In this document: positions 7,306 to 15,983 of the stretch, one piece after another | Numbering within the stretch: the stretch's first letter is position 1 | Layout: every line of letters starts with the position of its first letter | NCBI GenBank assembly: GCA_016706425.1 | Contig: JADJJR010000001.1 | Coordinates: 1,674,001-1,738,000, forward strand | Length of the DNA: 64,000 nt | Direction: 5' to 3' | Origin: Elusimicrobiota bacterium | Lineage (GTDB): Bacteria; Elusimicrobiota; Elusimicrobia; FEN-1173 | The notes under the pieces: model-generated | Database searches by the model: none | Told to the model about the DNA's origin: nothing | What the model saw: the letters and a program-made list of their open reading frames with translations, nothing else | Position numbers and translations under genes: made by a program

Positions 7306-9663
7306 TTAGTGAGTTATTTCGCCATCCGTGTTGACATTTCTATGACCACCTCCAGGAAGTTGAACATCCCATTCCTGTTTTTTGGGGTCCCACTGCCAAA
7401 CCTGATTTTCGTCATCCAGATAGCCTTTACCTTTGGGGTTTGGCACTACTTCGGGTGCACCATTATAATCAGGAGGATTATAGGGGAAGTCTCCCCCTGT
7501 AGGAAGATGGCTTTTAGGATATTTTTGGTTTGGGCGAGGACAAGGTTTGCCAGTGCTGTTTCCCTTATCCTCATTTGCCCAATTCCAATCAAGGCTTTGT
7601 GATAGCGCATCCCCAATAACTCGATTGAGATCTTTACCCATTGGGGAGTTTATTGCAATAAATAGCGCCATAACGGCACCTGCTATCAATAAGGAAGTGA
7701 CTGGTATCGCAAACCGTCCTCGGGGATCGACAAGATTAATGGGGTCTTGGTGAACGTATGAGTAGAGATTCGTGTCTCCCCCGGAAAATCCGGAAGGGTC
7801 CTTCGCCGTCCAGCGCCCCGTCCGCGCGTCGTAGTCCCGCGCTCCATACCGCGTCAGTTTCGTGTCCTGGTCGTACAGCCCTCCCGCGTAGCCGAATATC
7901 TGGAACCCGGGGTTCGTGTCGTTGGTGATGTTCCCCCAACTGTCGTAGTCCATCCGCTGCACGATGGCTCCGCTCGCCGCGTTCACCACCAGCCGGGGGC
8001 TCCCCAGATGGTCCGTAAGGATCCGGTACGCCTGCCCGCCCTTCTCCAGCCACTCCGGCACGTTGGGCCGCGTCCCGTACACGTACCGCGCCGTGACGTT
8101 GTTCGCCCCGTCCAGCTCCGCCACGATCCTTAGTTGCCCGTCGTACAGATACCCTTGCGTCAGTGTGCCGTTCACCTTCCGCCCCACACGCCGGTTGCGA
8201 CCGTCGATCACGTACTCCAGGGTCGTCCCGCTGGGCAGCGTCACCCCCCGCAGGTTCCCCACCGCGTCATAATCGTACGTCGTGGTCGCCCCGCCTTCCG
8301 TCACCGTCCGCCATTCGCCCCCCGCCGCGTGCCCGTACACCGACCCCCCGTACACCGCCACCTTGTCGTCCCCGTCGTATGTCCCGTTCAGGGTCGTCCC
8401 ACCCACCGTCCCGCTCGTCCGGTTCCCGTTCGCGTCGTAGGCGTATTGCTCCACCCCCACACCGTTCTTCTCCACACGCACCAGCCGCCCCGCCACGTCA
8501 TAGAAATAGGCGTAATTGGCCGTCGTCCCTTGGATCGTCTCTGTCTTCGCCGTGATCCGCCCCACACCGTCCCGCGTATAAGCCAGCTCCAACACCGGCG
8601 TCCCCCCCGCCCGCGCCAGGTAGCCCGTCGGCTCCCCGTGTTCGTTGTACGTCCGCTCGTCCGCCACCACCCCCAGCGTCGTCCCCGTCACTTGCCCGTT
8701 CGCCGCGTCACGCGCCAGCGCCATCGCCCCCACCGCAGTCAACAGCCCGTCCACGTCGTAGGCGTACACGGTGGTTCCCCCCCCGTTCACAGACACCCCC
8801 GCCGTCCGGAAGTCCGCGTCGTACGTCCGATCCACACGCCCCGCCACAGGGCCCGTCAGTTCCGCCCCCGTCACCAGGTCCCCGTCATAGGCGTACGCCA
8901 GCCCCACGCCCCCCGGCGCCGTCACGCTCCCCAACCGCCCCGCCGCGTCGTAGGCGTAGGCCGTCGCCCCCGCCCCCGTCGTCATGCTCCCCATTCGACC
9001 CGCGCCGTCCCGCGTGACGGCCACCGTGTCACCGCCGGGCCGCGTCAAGGTCTTCAGCTGCGCGTCTTCGTCATAGTCGTACCGCGTCGTCGCTCCCAGC
9101 GGCGTCACGTAGGTCCCCGGCAGGTCCCCCGCCCCGTACGTAAACCGGTGTTCCCCACGCCCCGGCGGCGTCAACGCTGTCACGTTCCCGTTCGCGTCAT
9201 AGCCATAGTCAACCAGCCGCCCGTCCGGCATTGTCTGCCGCGTCACACGCCCCAGCGCGTCCGTCGCGAACGTCACCTGCCGACCCACCGCGTCCCTCAC
9301 CCCCGATAGATAGCCCCCCGCGTTGTAGGCCAGGAGCGTCTCCCGGGGGCCCTGCCGCACCACAGACATCCGCCCGCGCCCATCGTACGTGTATTTCAAT
9401 GCCGCCAACGACCGGTATCGCTCTTCCACCACACGGCCCCGGCCGTCCAGCGTCTTCCCCAGCCGCCGCGACCCGGGGGTGATTTCTTCCACCGTCCGCG
9501 TCGCCGAGCTGTACACCATCACGTAATTGCGCCCGTTCACCGTGAACGTCGTCGTTTCCGTCAACAGGCTCATCGGGTTGCTCGCGTCCGCCGTGGTCGC
9601 TTGCCGCGTCACGCCCGTCACGCGCGTCAGCCCCGACCCCAGCGTCACCGTCCCCCCGTTCAA
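7306..9663 (-). CDS. Rhs orphan module M4: longest core fragment, nuclease-like WDVQ tip
   Basis: 785 residues. Core homology to the full gene starts further upstream than in other modules, around AAALNGGTVTLGSG (about 9677). After DARTGRWTAKDPSGFSGG and VDPRGR comes a hydrophobic pre-tip segment (IPVTSLLIAGAVMALFIAI) and then a tip ending WQWDPKKQEWDVQLPGGGH plus RNVNTDG. The full rhs gene ends in the related WQWDPRKQEWDVQ. The Asp/Glu/His pattern recalls colicin E3-type ribonucleases, which I offer only as a possibility. The first usable start is TTG, there is no signal peptide, and a terminator lies immediately upstream, so expression is doubtful. Confidence 0.75.
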   Translation of the reverse strand: MNGGTVTLGSGLTRVTGVTRQATTADASNPMSLLTETTTFTVNGRNYVMVYSSATRTVEEITPGSRRLGKTLDGRGRVVEERYRSLAALKYTYDGRGRMSVVRQGPRETLLAYNAGGYLSGVRDAVGRQVTFATDALGRVTRQTMPDGRLVDYGYDANGNVTALTPPGRGEHRFTYGAGDLPGTYVTPLGATTRYDYDEDAQLKTLTRPGGDTVAVTRDGAGRMGSMTTGAGATAYAYDAAGRLGSVTAPGGVGLAYAYDGDLVTGAELTGPVAGRVDRTYDADFRTAGVSVNGGGTTVYAYDVDGLLTAVGAMALARDAANGQVTGTTLGVVADERTYNEHGEPTGYLARAGGTPVLELAYTRDGVGRITAKTETIQGTTANYAYFYDVAGRLVRVEKNGVGVEQYAYDANGNRTSGTVGGTTLNGTYDGDDKVAVYGGSVYGHAAGGEWRTVTEGGATTTYDYDAVGNLRGVTLPSGTTLEYVIDGRNRRVGRKVNGTLTQGYLYDGQLRIVAELDGANNVTARYVYGTRPNVPEWLEKGGQAYRILTDHLGSPRLVVNAASGAIVQRMDYDSWGNITNDTNPGFQIFGYAGGLYDQDTKLTRYGARDYDARTGRWTAKDPSGFSGGDTNLYSYVHQDPINLVDPRGRFAIPVTSLLIAGAVMALFIAINSPMGKDLNRVIGDALSQSLDWNWANEDKGNSTGKPCPRPNQKYPKSHLPTGGDFPYNPPDYNGAPEVVPNPKGKGYLDDENQVWQWDPKKQEWDVQLPGGGHRNVNTDGEITH

Positions 9664-9685
9664 TGCCGCCGCCCAAAAACTTGCA

Positions 9686-9719
9686 ATAAAAAATCCCGCC
9701 GGGTTTCCCGCGCGGGATT
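9686..9719 (-). terminator. Rho-independent terminator between modules M3 and M4
   Basis: In minus sense, an AATCCCGC/GCGGGATT stem extended by a CGGG/CCCG inner stem is followed by six T's. It closes transcription after the M3 immunity gene (ending 9765) and directly precedes the M4 core, so transcripts entering from upstream modules would not reach M4. Confidence 0.7.
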
Positions 9720-9764
9720 GACGCTCTCCAAGGCACTCATTCGACTATTGGAGAGCATGCAGAG

Positions 9765-10061
9765 CTATGTTCCATATATATTTGCGGCAATAATGAACGT
9801 AATTAACTGGACTACAAAAGCAAGAAACATCACCACAAACATTCGAAATGGAAATGAATTAAATAGTTTAAAATCAAGTGATATTTTTTCGGTTGAAATT
9901 ATACACCAATAACCGATTGCACCCATTAAAATTGGCAAACCAAACACCACCAGGTCTGATCTGGTGAGATTTAATATTTTCTCTATACGGGATTTATATA
10001 AAACCAACCCAAAGACGATTTGCCCAACAGCGATTAAAAAACACTTTGTTGCGATAATCAT
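9765..10061 (-). CDS. Putative membrane-embedded immunity protein of M3
   Basis: 98 residues dominated by three probable transmembrane helices (CFLIAVGQIVFGLVLY, VVFGLPILMGAIGYW, MFVVMFLAFVVQLITFIIAA). Its ATG overlaps the M3 stop codon (ATGA), and the GGGAGG ribosome-binding site lies inside the end of the M3 frame, giving translational coupling. Membrane immunity proteins usually guard against toxins that act at or beyond the inner membrane, so the M3 tip may do so. Family not recognised. Confidence 0.6.
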   Translation of the reverse strand: MIIATKCFLIAVGQIVFGLVLYKSRIEKILNLTRSDLVVFGLPILMGAIGYWCIISTEKISLDFKLFNSFPFRMFVVMFLAFVVQLITFIIAANIYGT

Positions 10062-12163
10062 TGGACCTCCCGCTTCTTCTTAGCCAGTTTGGATAATTTA
10101 TTAGCTTCGGTTTTGCAATTTAGCGCTACCCCAAAATTTAAGTGTTCATTTTCTGGAACATCCAATTCCGTATAAGCATCTTCGATATATTGATCCAAAC
10201 TGCTATCTCCAATGCGATTAAGGTAGTTTGGATCATTCACAGATTTTTTAAGTGCATCTTCAGCGGCTTTTCGATCTTCGGATTGATTTTTACTCCACCC
10301 TTTTGGGTTGTTAGCATTTCCCCAACTGTAGGTATCTTTCAAACTTCCATCAGGGTTTGTTGTAAAAACAAAAGTATGTGAAATCGGATCCCAATTTGCG
10401 GTTACTTCATCTTGCCCAATATCACGATTTTGCTTATACGTATCCGTTCCGGTTATATCAACACCGTTTGTTGGGTTATTGAATACATAGGAATAGAGGT
10501 TGCTATCCCTTCCCCGAAACCCAATCGGGTCCTTCGCCGTCCACCGCCCCGTCCGCGCGTCGTAGTCCCGCGCTCCAAACCGCGTCAGTTTCGTGTCTTG
10601 GTCGTACAGCCCCCCCGCATAGCCGAATATCTGGAACCCGGGGTTCGTGTCGTTGGTGATGTTCCCCCAACTATCATAGTCCATCCGCTGGATGATCGCG
10701 CCGCTCGTGGCGTTCACCACCAGCCGGGGGCTCCCTAAATGGTCCGTCAGGATCCGGTACGTTTGGCCGCCCTTCTCCAGCCACTCCGGCACGTTGGGCC
10801 GCGTTCCGTACACGTACCGCGCCGTGACGTTGTTCGCCCCGTCCAGCTCCGCCACGATCCTTAGTTGCCCGTCGTACAGATACCCTTGCGTCAGTGTGCC
10901 GTTCACCTTCCGCCCCACACGCCGGTTCCGACCGTCGATCACGTACTCCAGGGTCGTCCCGCTGGGCAGCGTCACCCCCCGCAGGTTCCCCACCGCGTCA
11001 TAATCGTACGTCGTCGTTTCCCCGCCTTCCGTCACCGTCCGCCATTCGCCCCCCGCCGCGTGCCCGTACACCGACCCCCCGTAGGTTGCCACCTTGTCGT
11101 CCCCGTCGTAGGTCCCGTTCAGGGTCGTCCCACCCACCGTCCCGCTCGTCCGGTTCCCGTTCGCGTCGTACGTGTATTGCTCCACCGCCACACCGTTCTT
11201 CTCCACACGCACCAGCCGCCCCGCCACGTCATAGAAATAGGCGTAATTGGCCGTCGTCCCTTGGATCGTCTCTGTCTTGGCCGTCATCCGACCCACACCG
11301 TCCCGCGTGTACGCCGCTTCCAACACCGCCGTCCCCCCCGACCGCGCCAGGTAGCCCGTCGGCTCCCCGTGTTCGTTGTACGTCCGCTCGTCCGTCACCA
11401 CCCCCAGCGTCGTCCCCGTCACTTGCCCGTTCGCCGCGTCCCGCGCCAGTGCCATCGCCCCCACACCCGTCAACAGCCCGTCCACGTCGTAGGCGTACAC
11501 GGTGGTTCCCCCCCCGTTCACAGACACCCCCGCCGTCCGGAAGTCCGCGTCGTACGTCCGATCCACGCGCCCCGCCACCGGGCCCGTCAGTTCCGCCCCC
11601 GTCACCAGGTCCCCGTCATAGGCGTACGCCAGCCCCACGCCCCCCGGCGCCGTCACGCTCCCCAACCGCCCCGCCGCGTCGTAGGCGTAAGTCGTCGCCC
11701 CCGCCCCCGTCGTCATGCTCCCCACACGCCCCGCGCCGTCACGCGTGACGGCCACCGCGTCACCGCCCGGCCGCGTCAAGGTCTTCAGTTGCGCGTCTTC
11801 GTCATAGTCGTACCGCGTCGTCGCTCCCAGCGGCGTCACGTACGTCCCCGGCAGGTCTCCCGCCCCATAGGTAAACCGGTGTTCCCCACCCCCCGGCGGC
11901 GTCAACCCCGTCACGTTCCCCTTCGCGTCGTACCCATAGTCCACCACGCGCCCGTCCGGCATCGTCTGCCGCGTCACACGCCCCAGCGCGTCCGTCGCGA
12001 ACGTCACCTGCCGACCCACCGCGTCCGTCACCCCCGATAGATAGCCCCCCGCGTTGTAGGCCAGGAGCGTCTCCCGCGGGCCACGCCGCACCACAGACAT
12101 CCGCCCGCGCCCATCGTAGGTGTAATTCAAAGGCGCTAACGACCGGTATCGCTCTTCCACCAC
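10058..12163 (-). CDS. Rhs orphan module M3: YD core fragment with unique tip
   Basis: Starts at the same core breakpoint as M6 and M7 (homology to 12187, then junction J3) and runs through YD repeats to DARTGRWTAKDPIGFRGR. The roughly 130-residue tip (TANWDPISHTFVFTTNPDG, SWGNANNPKGWSKNQSEDR, ENEHLNFGVALNCKTEA, lysine-rich end) occurs only once in the window. Conserved-looking His, Asn and Cys residues near the end could be catalytic, but I do not recognise the fold. There is no signal peptide. The coupled membrane immunity gene suggests a target at the envelope. Confidence 0.75.
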   Translation of the reverse strand: MVEERYRSLAPLNYTYDGRGRMSVVRRGPRETLLAYNAGGYLSGVTDAVGRQVTFATDALGRVTRQTMPDGRVVDYGYDAKGNVTGLTPPGGGEHRFTYGAGDLPGTYVTPLGATTRYDYDEDAQLKTLTRPGGDAVAVTRDGAGRVGSMTTGAGATTYAYDAAGRLGSVTAPGGVGLAYAYDGDLVTGAELTGPVAGRVDRTYDADFRTAGVSVNGGGTTVYAYDVDGLLTGVGAMALARDAANGQVTGTTLGVVTDERTYNEHGEPTGYLARSGGTAVLEAAYTRDGVGRMTAKTETIQGTTANYAYFYDVAGRLVRVEKNGVAVEQYTYDANGNRTSGTVGGTTLNGTYDGDDKVATYGGSVYGHAAGGEWRTVTEGGETTTYDYDAVGNLRGVTLPSGTTLEYVIDGRNRRVGRKVNGTLTQGYLYDGQLRIVAELDGANNVTARYVYGTRPNVPEWLEKGGQTYRILTDHLGSPRLVVNATSGAIIQRMDYDSWGNITNDTNPGFQIFGYAGGLYDQDTKLTRFGARDYDARTGRWTAKDPIGFRGRDSNLYSYVFNNPTNGVDITGTDTYKQNRDIGQDEVTANWDPISHTFVFTTNPDGSLKDTYSWGNANNPKGWSKNQSEDRKAAEDALKKSVNDPNYLNRIGDSSLDQYIEDAYTELDVPENEHLNFGVALNCKTEANKLSKLAKKKREVQ

Positions 12164-12187
12164 CCGGCCCCGGCCGTCCAGCGTCTT

Positions 12188-12311
12188 TATGGTTGGTATT
12201 GGATCTGGGATTCGTCAAAGAACTGCAGAGGAAATCGCATTGAGGGCGGACTCCAAATCTTCAGATGACCACCACACCCAAATAGGTAATTAGGTAAGAC
12301 CGTCCCGTTTC
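12188..12311. repeat. 124-bp inter-module junction J3
   Basis: Third copy of the 124-bp junction, between the M2 immunity gene and the M3 core. It is identical in layout to J6 and J7 apart from small substitutions (for example cattgagg for cagtgagg). The 22-bp element lies at 12284..12305. Confidence 0.85.
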
Positions 12312-12330
12312 CGTTCACCCTTGTTATTTT

Positions 12331-12837
12331 TTACCTATCGACATCCCCGCCAGCATCCAAAATCGCATTCAACATGGAAAATGAAAAAAGGCGGTTTTCT
12401 TTAAAATAATAATTCAAGCCGCATCCATCTGAAACATAGCCTAATGCTCCGTTGTTATAAATCTCCGTAAGAAGTTTTTCAGGAACATTTTCTGAAAATA
12501 ATTTACTCTCGCTTGTCAAATTGTAACTCGGATTTGCATCTTTTTTTATAGGTGTTGAGAATAGGTACGCTGCGCTGAAAGGCACAATAGTATTTGTTTC
12601 TTTGTTCATGGCCATGAGATTCTCGCCTGGAATCCACAGGCCTCCGTTACCAATTTTACATCCATAACGAGCATTCTTCAGAATCCCACAGCTTTCTACC
12701 GCCCTAAAGAGTTTTTCATCTCGATTGGAATCAATACAAACAAATAGCCAATTCGTGAGGATCAGCTTTTCTTTTAGACCATCAATCAAATCTTTAATTT
12801 CGAGAAGTTCTTTGTACCCATATATACAATTTCTCAT
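12331..12837 (-). CDS. Putative immunity protein of M2 (168 aa)
   Basis: AT-rich gene starting 1 bp after the M2 stop codon. The ribosome-binding site CAGGAGAT lies inside the end of the toxin frame, so the two are translationally coupled. It is a soluble protein without signal or membrane segments (MRNCIYGYKELLEIKDL, NGGLWIPGENLMAMN, SDGCGLNYYFKENR). Family not recognised. A near-identical second copy at 5014..5517 sits beside a truncated toxin, so protection against this tip exists in two doses. Confidence 0.65.
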   Translation of the reverse strand: MRNCIYGYKELLEIKDLIDGLKEKLILTNWLFVCIDSNRDEKLFRAVESCGILKNARYGCKIGNGGLWIPGENLMAMNKETNTIVPFSAAYLFSTPIKKDANPSYNLTSESKLFSENVPEKLLTEIYNNGALGYVSDGCGLNYYFKENRLFSFSMLNAILDAGGDVDR

Positions 12838-12838
12838 T

Positions 12839-13957
12839 TTAATCTCCTGGGCCTATAGGTCTTCCGGGACCTCGCATAGGATTCTCTAAATCATTCCAAT
12901 CCCAGTCATGTGCGTGAGGGTCTCCGGCCCCATGGTCGTGGCCAAAGTCTATGTCTTTTCTGGCATTTCCAAGATTATCGTAATCTCTTATTTGCCCTTT
13001 TCCATCCCCTTTATCATTAACATCCGTACTATTCGGAATCCCTTTTTTGGGCAAGTTTCGTCGACCATTCAATGGGCAAACTTTTGGTTCTGTACTTTTT
13101 TCATCACCGCCATTGTTATCACTTCCCAACGAAATACCGTTTAACATACCAGACAATCCTGCAATGACTTGCCCGATAGAATCCCGGAATGATGGATTGG
13201 TTGCAACAGCGAATAAAAGGGCAGCCATAAGCGTGAGCAACGCCGCGTCAACTGCCGCAACAATACGACCATCGATATCGACTTTATTTAATGGGTCATT
13301 TGTACAATAGCCATATATATTTGTGTCACCCCCATTAAACCCAATCGGGTCCTTCGCCGTCCATCGTCCTGTGTGGGCGTCGTAGTCCCGCGCCCCATAC
13401 CGGGTTAGTTTCGTGTCTTGGTCGTACAACCCCCCCGCGTAGCCGAATATCTGGAACCCGGGGCTCGTGTCGTTGGTGATGTTCCCCCAGCTGTCGTAGT
13501 CCATCCGCTGCACGATGGCTCCGCTCGTCGCGTTCACCACCAGCCGGGGGCTTCCCAGATGGTCCGTGATGATCCGGTACGTTTGGCCACCCTTCTCCAG
13601 CCACTCCGGCACGTTGGGCCGCGTTCCGTACACGTACCGCGCCGTGACGTTGTTCGCCCCGTCCAGCTCCGCCACGATCCTTAGTTGCCCGTCGTACAGA
13701 TACCCTTGCGTCAGCGTGCCGTTCACCTTCCGCCCCACACGCCGGTTGCGACCGTCGATCACGTACTCCAGGGTCGTCCCGCTGGGCAGCGTCACCGTTC
13801 GCAGGTTCCCCACCGCGTCATAATCGTACGTCGTGGTCACCCCGCCTTCCGTCACCGTCCGCCATTCGCCCCCCGCCGCGTGGGTGTACACCGCTCCCCC
13901 GTAGGTTGCCACCTTGTCGTCCCCGTCGTAGGTCCCGTTCAGGGTCGTCCCCCCCAC
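12839..13957 (-). CDS. Rhs orphan module M2: short core fragment, His/Asp-rich tip
   Basis: Core homology covers only the last quarter of the YD region, up to 13992, where the junction motif begins. The signature reads DAHTGRW, a variant shared only with the full rhs gene. After VDIDGR a hydrophobic segment (AAVDAALLTLMAALLFAVAT to VIAGLSG) is identical to that of the full gene. The two then diverge completely. The tip ends with DIDFGHDHGAGDPHAHDWDW, whose clustered His and Asp residues suggest a metal-dependent hydrolase, perhaps a nuclease. There is no signal peptide or convincing start, so it is probably silent. Confidence 0.75.
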   Translation of the reverse strand: MGGTTLNGTYDGDDKVATYGGAVYTHAAGGEWRTVTEGGVTTTYDYDAVGNLRTVTLPSGTTLEYVIDGRNRRVGRKVNGTLTQGYLYDGQLRIVAELDGANNVTARYVYGTRPNVPEWLEKGGQTYRIITDHLGSPRLVVNATSGAIVQRMDYDSWGNITNDTSPGFQIFGYAGGLYDQDTKLTRYGARDYDAHTGRWTAKDPIGFNGGDTNIYGYCTNDPLNKVDIDGRIVAAVDAALLTLMAALLFAVATNPSFRDSIGQVIAGLSGMLNGISLGSDNNGGDEKSTEPKVCPLNGRRNLPKKGIPNSTDVNDKGDGKGQIRDYDNLGNARKDIDFGHDHGAGDPHAHDWDWNDLENPMRGPGRPIGPGD

Positions 13958-14000
13958 CGTCCCGCTCGTCCGGTTCCCGTTCGCGTCGTAGGTGGGGGGG

Positions 14001-14046
14001 GGTTAGGTTTGGGGTCTGGGATTTGTCAAAGAACTGCAGGGAAATC
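14001..14046. repeat. Junction motif before M2
   Basis: About 46 bp (ggttaggtttggggtctggg and onward) aligns with 1746..1791 in J7 and 15830..15875 before M1, although M2 joins the core at a different place from M7. In minus sense it contains TTGACA. The rest of the 152-bp gap to the next gene (14047..14149) shows nothing I recognise. Confidence 0.6.
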
Positions 14047-14149
14047 GGGGTGACGGAGGAGCTTTCAATCTTACTAGGAGTTTATGTTGGCAGAAAAAAT
14101 TTGACAGCCTGGCGGAGTGGCTATCCAGTCATCCTGGGCTGATGAATTC

Positions 14150-14713
14150 TCAAAGATAACCGGATTTTCCTTTTCGCCCAAACTCCGAAGCTAGAATTTT
14201 TCTGGCTTCATCATTGCCATTCAAAGCGGCCTTCTTTATCCAAAATTTGGCCTTAACAAGGTCTTTCCCGACACCACAACCGTGTTGGTAGCACAAACCC
14301 AATTCAAGTTGTCCAGCGGGATCTCCTTGTTCACCGGATCGTCTATACCAATTGAAAGCCTCCTTGAGATTTTTTTTCGTACCCACGCCCTTCTCATAGG
14401 AAACTCCAACGTCGTATTGAGCCGAAGGATGACCTTTCTGGGCCGCTGAAAGGAAATAGCGAAAAGCTTTCCCATAATTCTTTCGAACACCTAGCCCATG
14501 GATGTGCCAATTTCCAAGGGCATAATCGGCCAGACTATTCCCCTGTTTGGATAATTTTTGAAGCAGACGAAGACATAAGCCCCTGTACTTACCCGCCTTG
14601 GCCCGAGAAGAAAGGTAATAAACCAGGACGAATTGTGCCCCAGGTTCACCTTCATTCGCTAAATAGCGAATGTATCGAATAAATTTAGAATTGCTTTCAA
14701 TTCTTTTATCCAT
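14150..14713 (-). CDS. Sel1-repeat protein, putative immunity protein of M1
   Basis: 187 residues with about four Sel1-type repeats (LADYALGNWHIHGLGVRKN, PSAQYDVGVSYEKGVGTKK, PAGQLELGLCYQHGCGVGK), a helical solenoid used for protein-protein binding. I chose the ATG at 14713, which has GGAGAGAG just upstream, over an upstream TTG. It lies 23 bp after the M1 rhs stop codon, the immunity position. Sel1 solenoids could cap the toxin by direct binding. This role is inferred from position; there is no signal peptide. Confidence 0.65.
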   Translation of the reverse strand: MDKRIESNSKFIRYIRYLANEGEPGAQFVLVYYLSSRAKAGKYRGLCLRLLQKLSKQGNSLADYALGNWHIHGLGVRKNYGKAFRYFLSAAQKGHPSAQYDVGVSYEKGVGTKKNLKEAFNWYRRSGEQGDPAGQLELGLCYQHGCGVGKDLVKAKFWIKKAALNGNDEARKILASEFGRKGKSGYL

Positions 14714-14736
14714 TAGTTCTCTCTCCAATAATTTTT

Positions 14737-15786
14737 CTACTTAGGGGGCCAAGGGCCCTTCCATCCTGGTGGCCTCTTTCCGTAAGGATCTCGTCTCTCA
14801 TCCCCTTTTTCACCACCCGGCCTATCTTTTTTTCGACGGGCTTCTCCTCGCTCATGTTTGGGAAGATTACTCGGCCTTTGGTTTTTCGAGTGTTCTTTAT
14901 AATTACATACGAGAGGCGTCGCCTGATCCTCCAAGACGAGAGGGATGGAGTCATCTTCATCGTTCATCCAATCCCAGACAACATAACCCCAAGTACCTGC
15001 AATTATTGCAGCCGCAACTATATCCCCTACAGGAAGTGGCCCATCAATGAGAACCAATCCCGCGCCCAGGGAAAGGGCACTGGACATCGCATCCTCACCA
15101 TACAAATCAACCATATTGACCGGGTCATTTTCCACATACGCGTACACATTTACATCCCCCCCCTCAAACCCAATCGGGTCCTTCGCCGTCCACCGCCCCG
15201 TCCGCGCGTCGTAGTCCCGCGCTCCATACCGCGTCAGTTTCGTGTCTGGGTCGTGCAGCCCCCCCGCATAGCCGAATATCTGGAACCCGGGGTTCGTGTC
15301 GTTGGTGATGTTCCCCCAACTGTCGTAGTCCATCCGCTGCGCGATCGCTCCGCTCGTGGCGTTCACCACCAGCCGGGGGCTCCCCAAATGGTCCGTGATG
15401 ATCCGGTACATCCCTCCGCCCTTCTCCAGCCACTCCGGCACGTTGACGCGCGTCCCGTACACGTACCGCGCCGTGACGTTGTTCGCCCCGTCCAGCTCCG
15501 CCACGATCCTTAGTTGCCCGTCGTACAGATACCCTTGCGTCAGTGTGCCGTTCACCTTCCGCCCCACACGCCGGTTCCGACCGTCGATCACGTACTCCAG
15601 GGTCGTTCCGCTGGGCAGCGTCACCGTTCGCAGGTTCCCCACCGCGTCATAGTCGTACGTCGTCGTTTCCCCGCCTTCCGTCACCGTCCGCCATTCGCCC
15701 CCCGCCGCGTGCGTGTACGCCGCCCCCCCGTACACCGCCACCTTGTCGTCCCCGTCGTAGGTCCCGTTCAGGGTCGTCCCCCCCAC
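14737..15786 (-). CDS. Rhs orphan module M1: short core fragment, basic tip
   Basis: Joins the core at the same place as M2 (homology to about 15823) and carries DARTGRWTAKDPIGFEGG and VDLYGE. The tip has a hydrophobic stretch (LGAGLVLIDGPLPVGDIVAA, then WGYVVWDW) and a strongly basic end (NLPKHERGEARRKKDRPGG, RPPGWKGPWPPK). A short Lys/Arg/Gly-rich end like this is common in Rhs tips and suggests nucleic-acid contact. Activity is unknown. There is no signal peptide and no strong start codon. It is the first module after the full gene and so the one most likely to receive read-through. Confidence 0.75.
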   Translation of the reverse strand: MGGTTLNGTYDGDDKVAVYGGAAYTHAAGGEWRTVTEGGETTTYDYDAVGNLRTVTLPSGTTLEYVIDGRNRRVGRKVNGTLTQGYLYDGQLRIVAELDGANNVTARYVYGTRVNVPEWLEKGGGMYRIITDHLGSPRLVVNATSGAIAQRMDYDSWGNITNDTNPGFQIFGYAGGLHDPDTKLTRYGARDYDARTGRWTAKDPIGFEGGDVNVYAYVENDPVNMVDLYGEDAMSSALSLGAGLVLIDGPLPVGDIVAAAIIAGTWGYVVWDWMNDEDDSIPLVLEDQATPLVCNYKEHSKNQRPSNLPKHERGEARRKKDRPGGEKGDERRDPYGKRPPGWKGPWPPK

Positions 15787-15829
15787 CGTCCCGCTCGTCC
15801 GGTTCCCGTTCGCGTCGTAGGCGGGGGTG

Positions 15830-15875
15830 GGTTAGGTTTTGGATATGGGATTTGTCAATGAACTGCGGGAAAACC
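15830..15875. repeat. Junction motif before M1
   Basis: This stretch matches the motif before M2 (14001..14046) in most positions and the J7/J6/J3 motif more loosely. In minus sense it includes TTGACA. It lies between the M1 core end and the immunity gene of the full rhs. The remainder up to 15983 holds nothing identifiable. Confidence 0.55.
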
Positions 15876-15983
15876 TTAAGTAACGAGCGAGATCCGAGCC
15901 TTCATAGGGGATTCCGTACTCTGCCAAAACCCGGCACCCACGCGGAAAATCTGTCCGATCATCATGGACTGAGGGGGATATGC

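Noticed and set aside
1743..15875. Integron-like attC sites between Rhs modules
   Set aside because: Modules carry core homology and share one orientation, but no R/L core-site palindromes or integrase were seen; homologous recombination explains the layout better.
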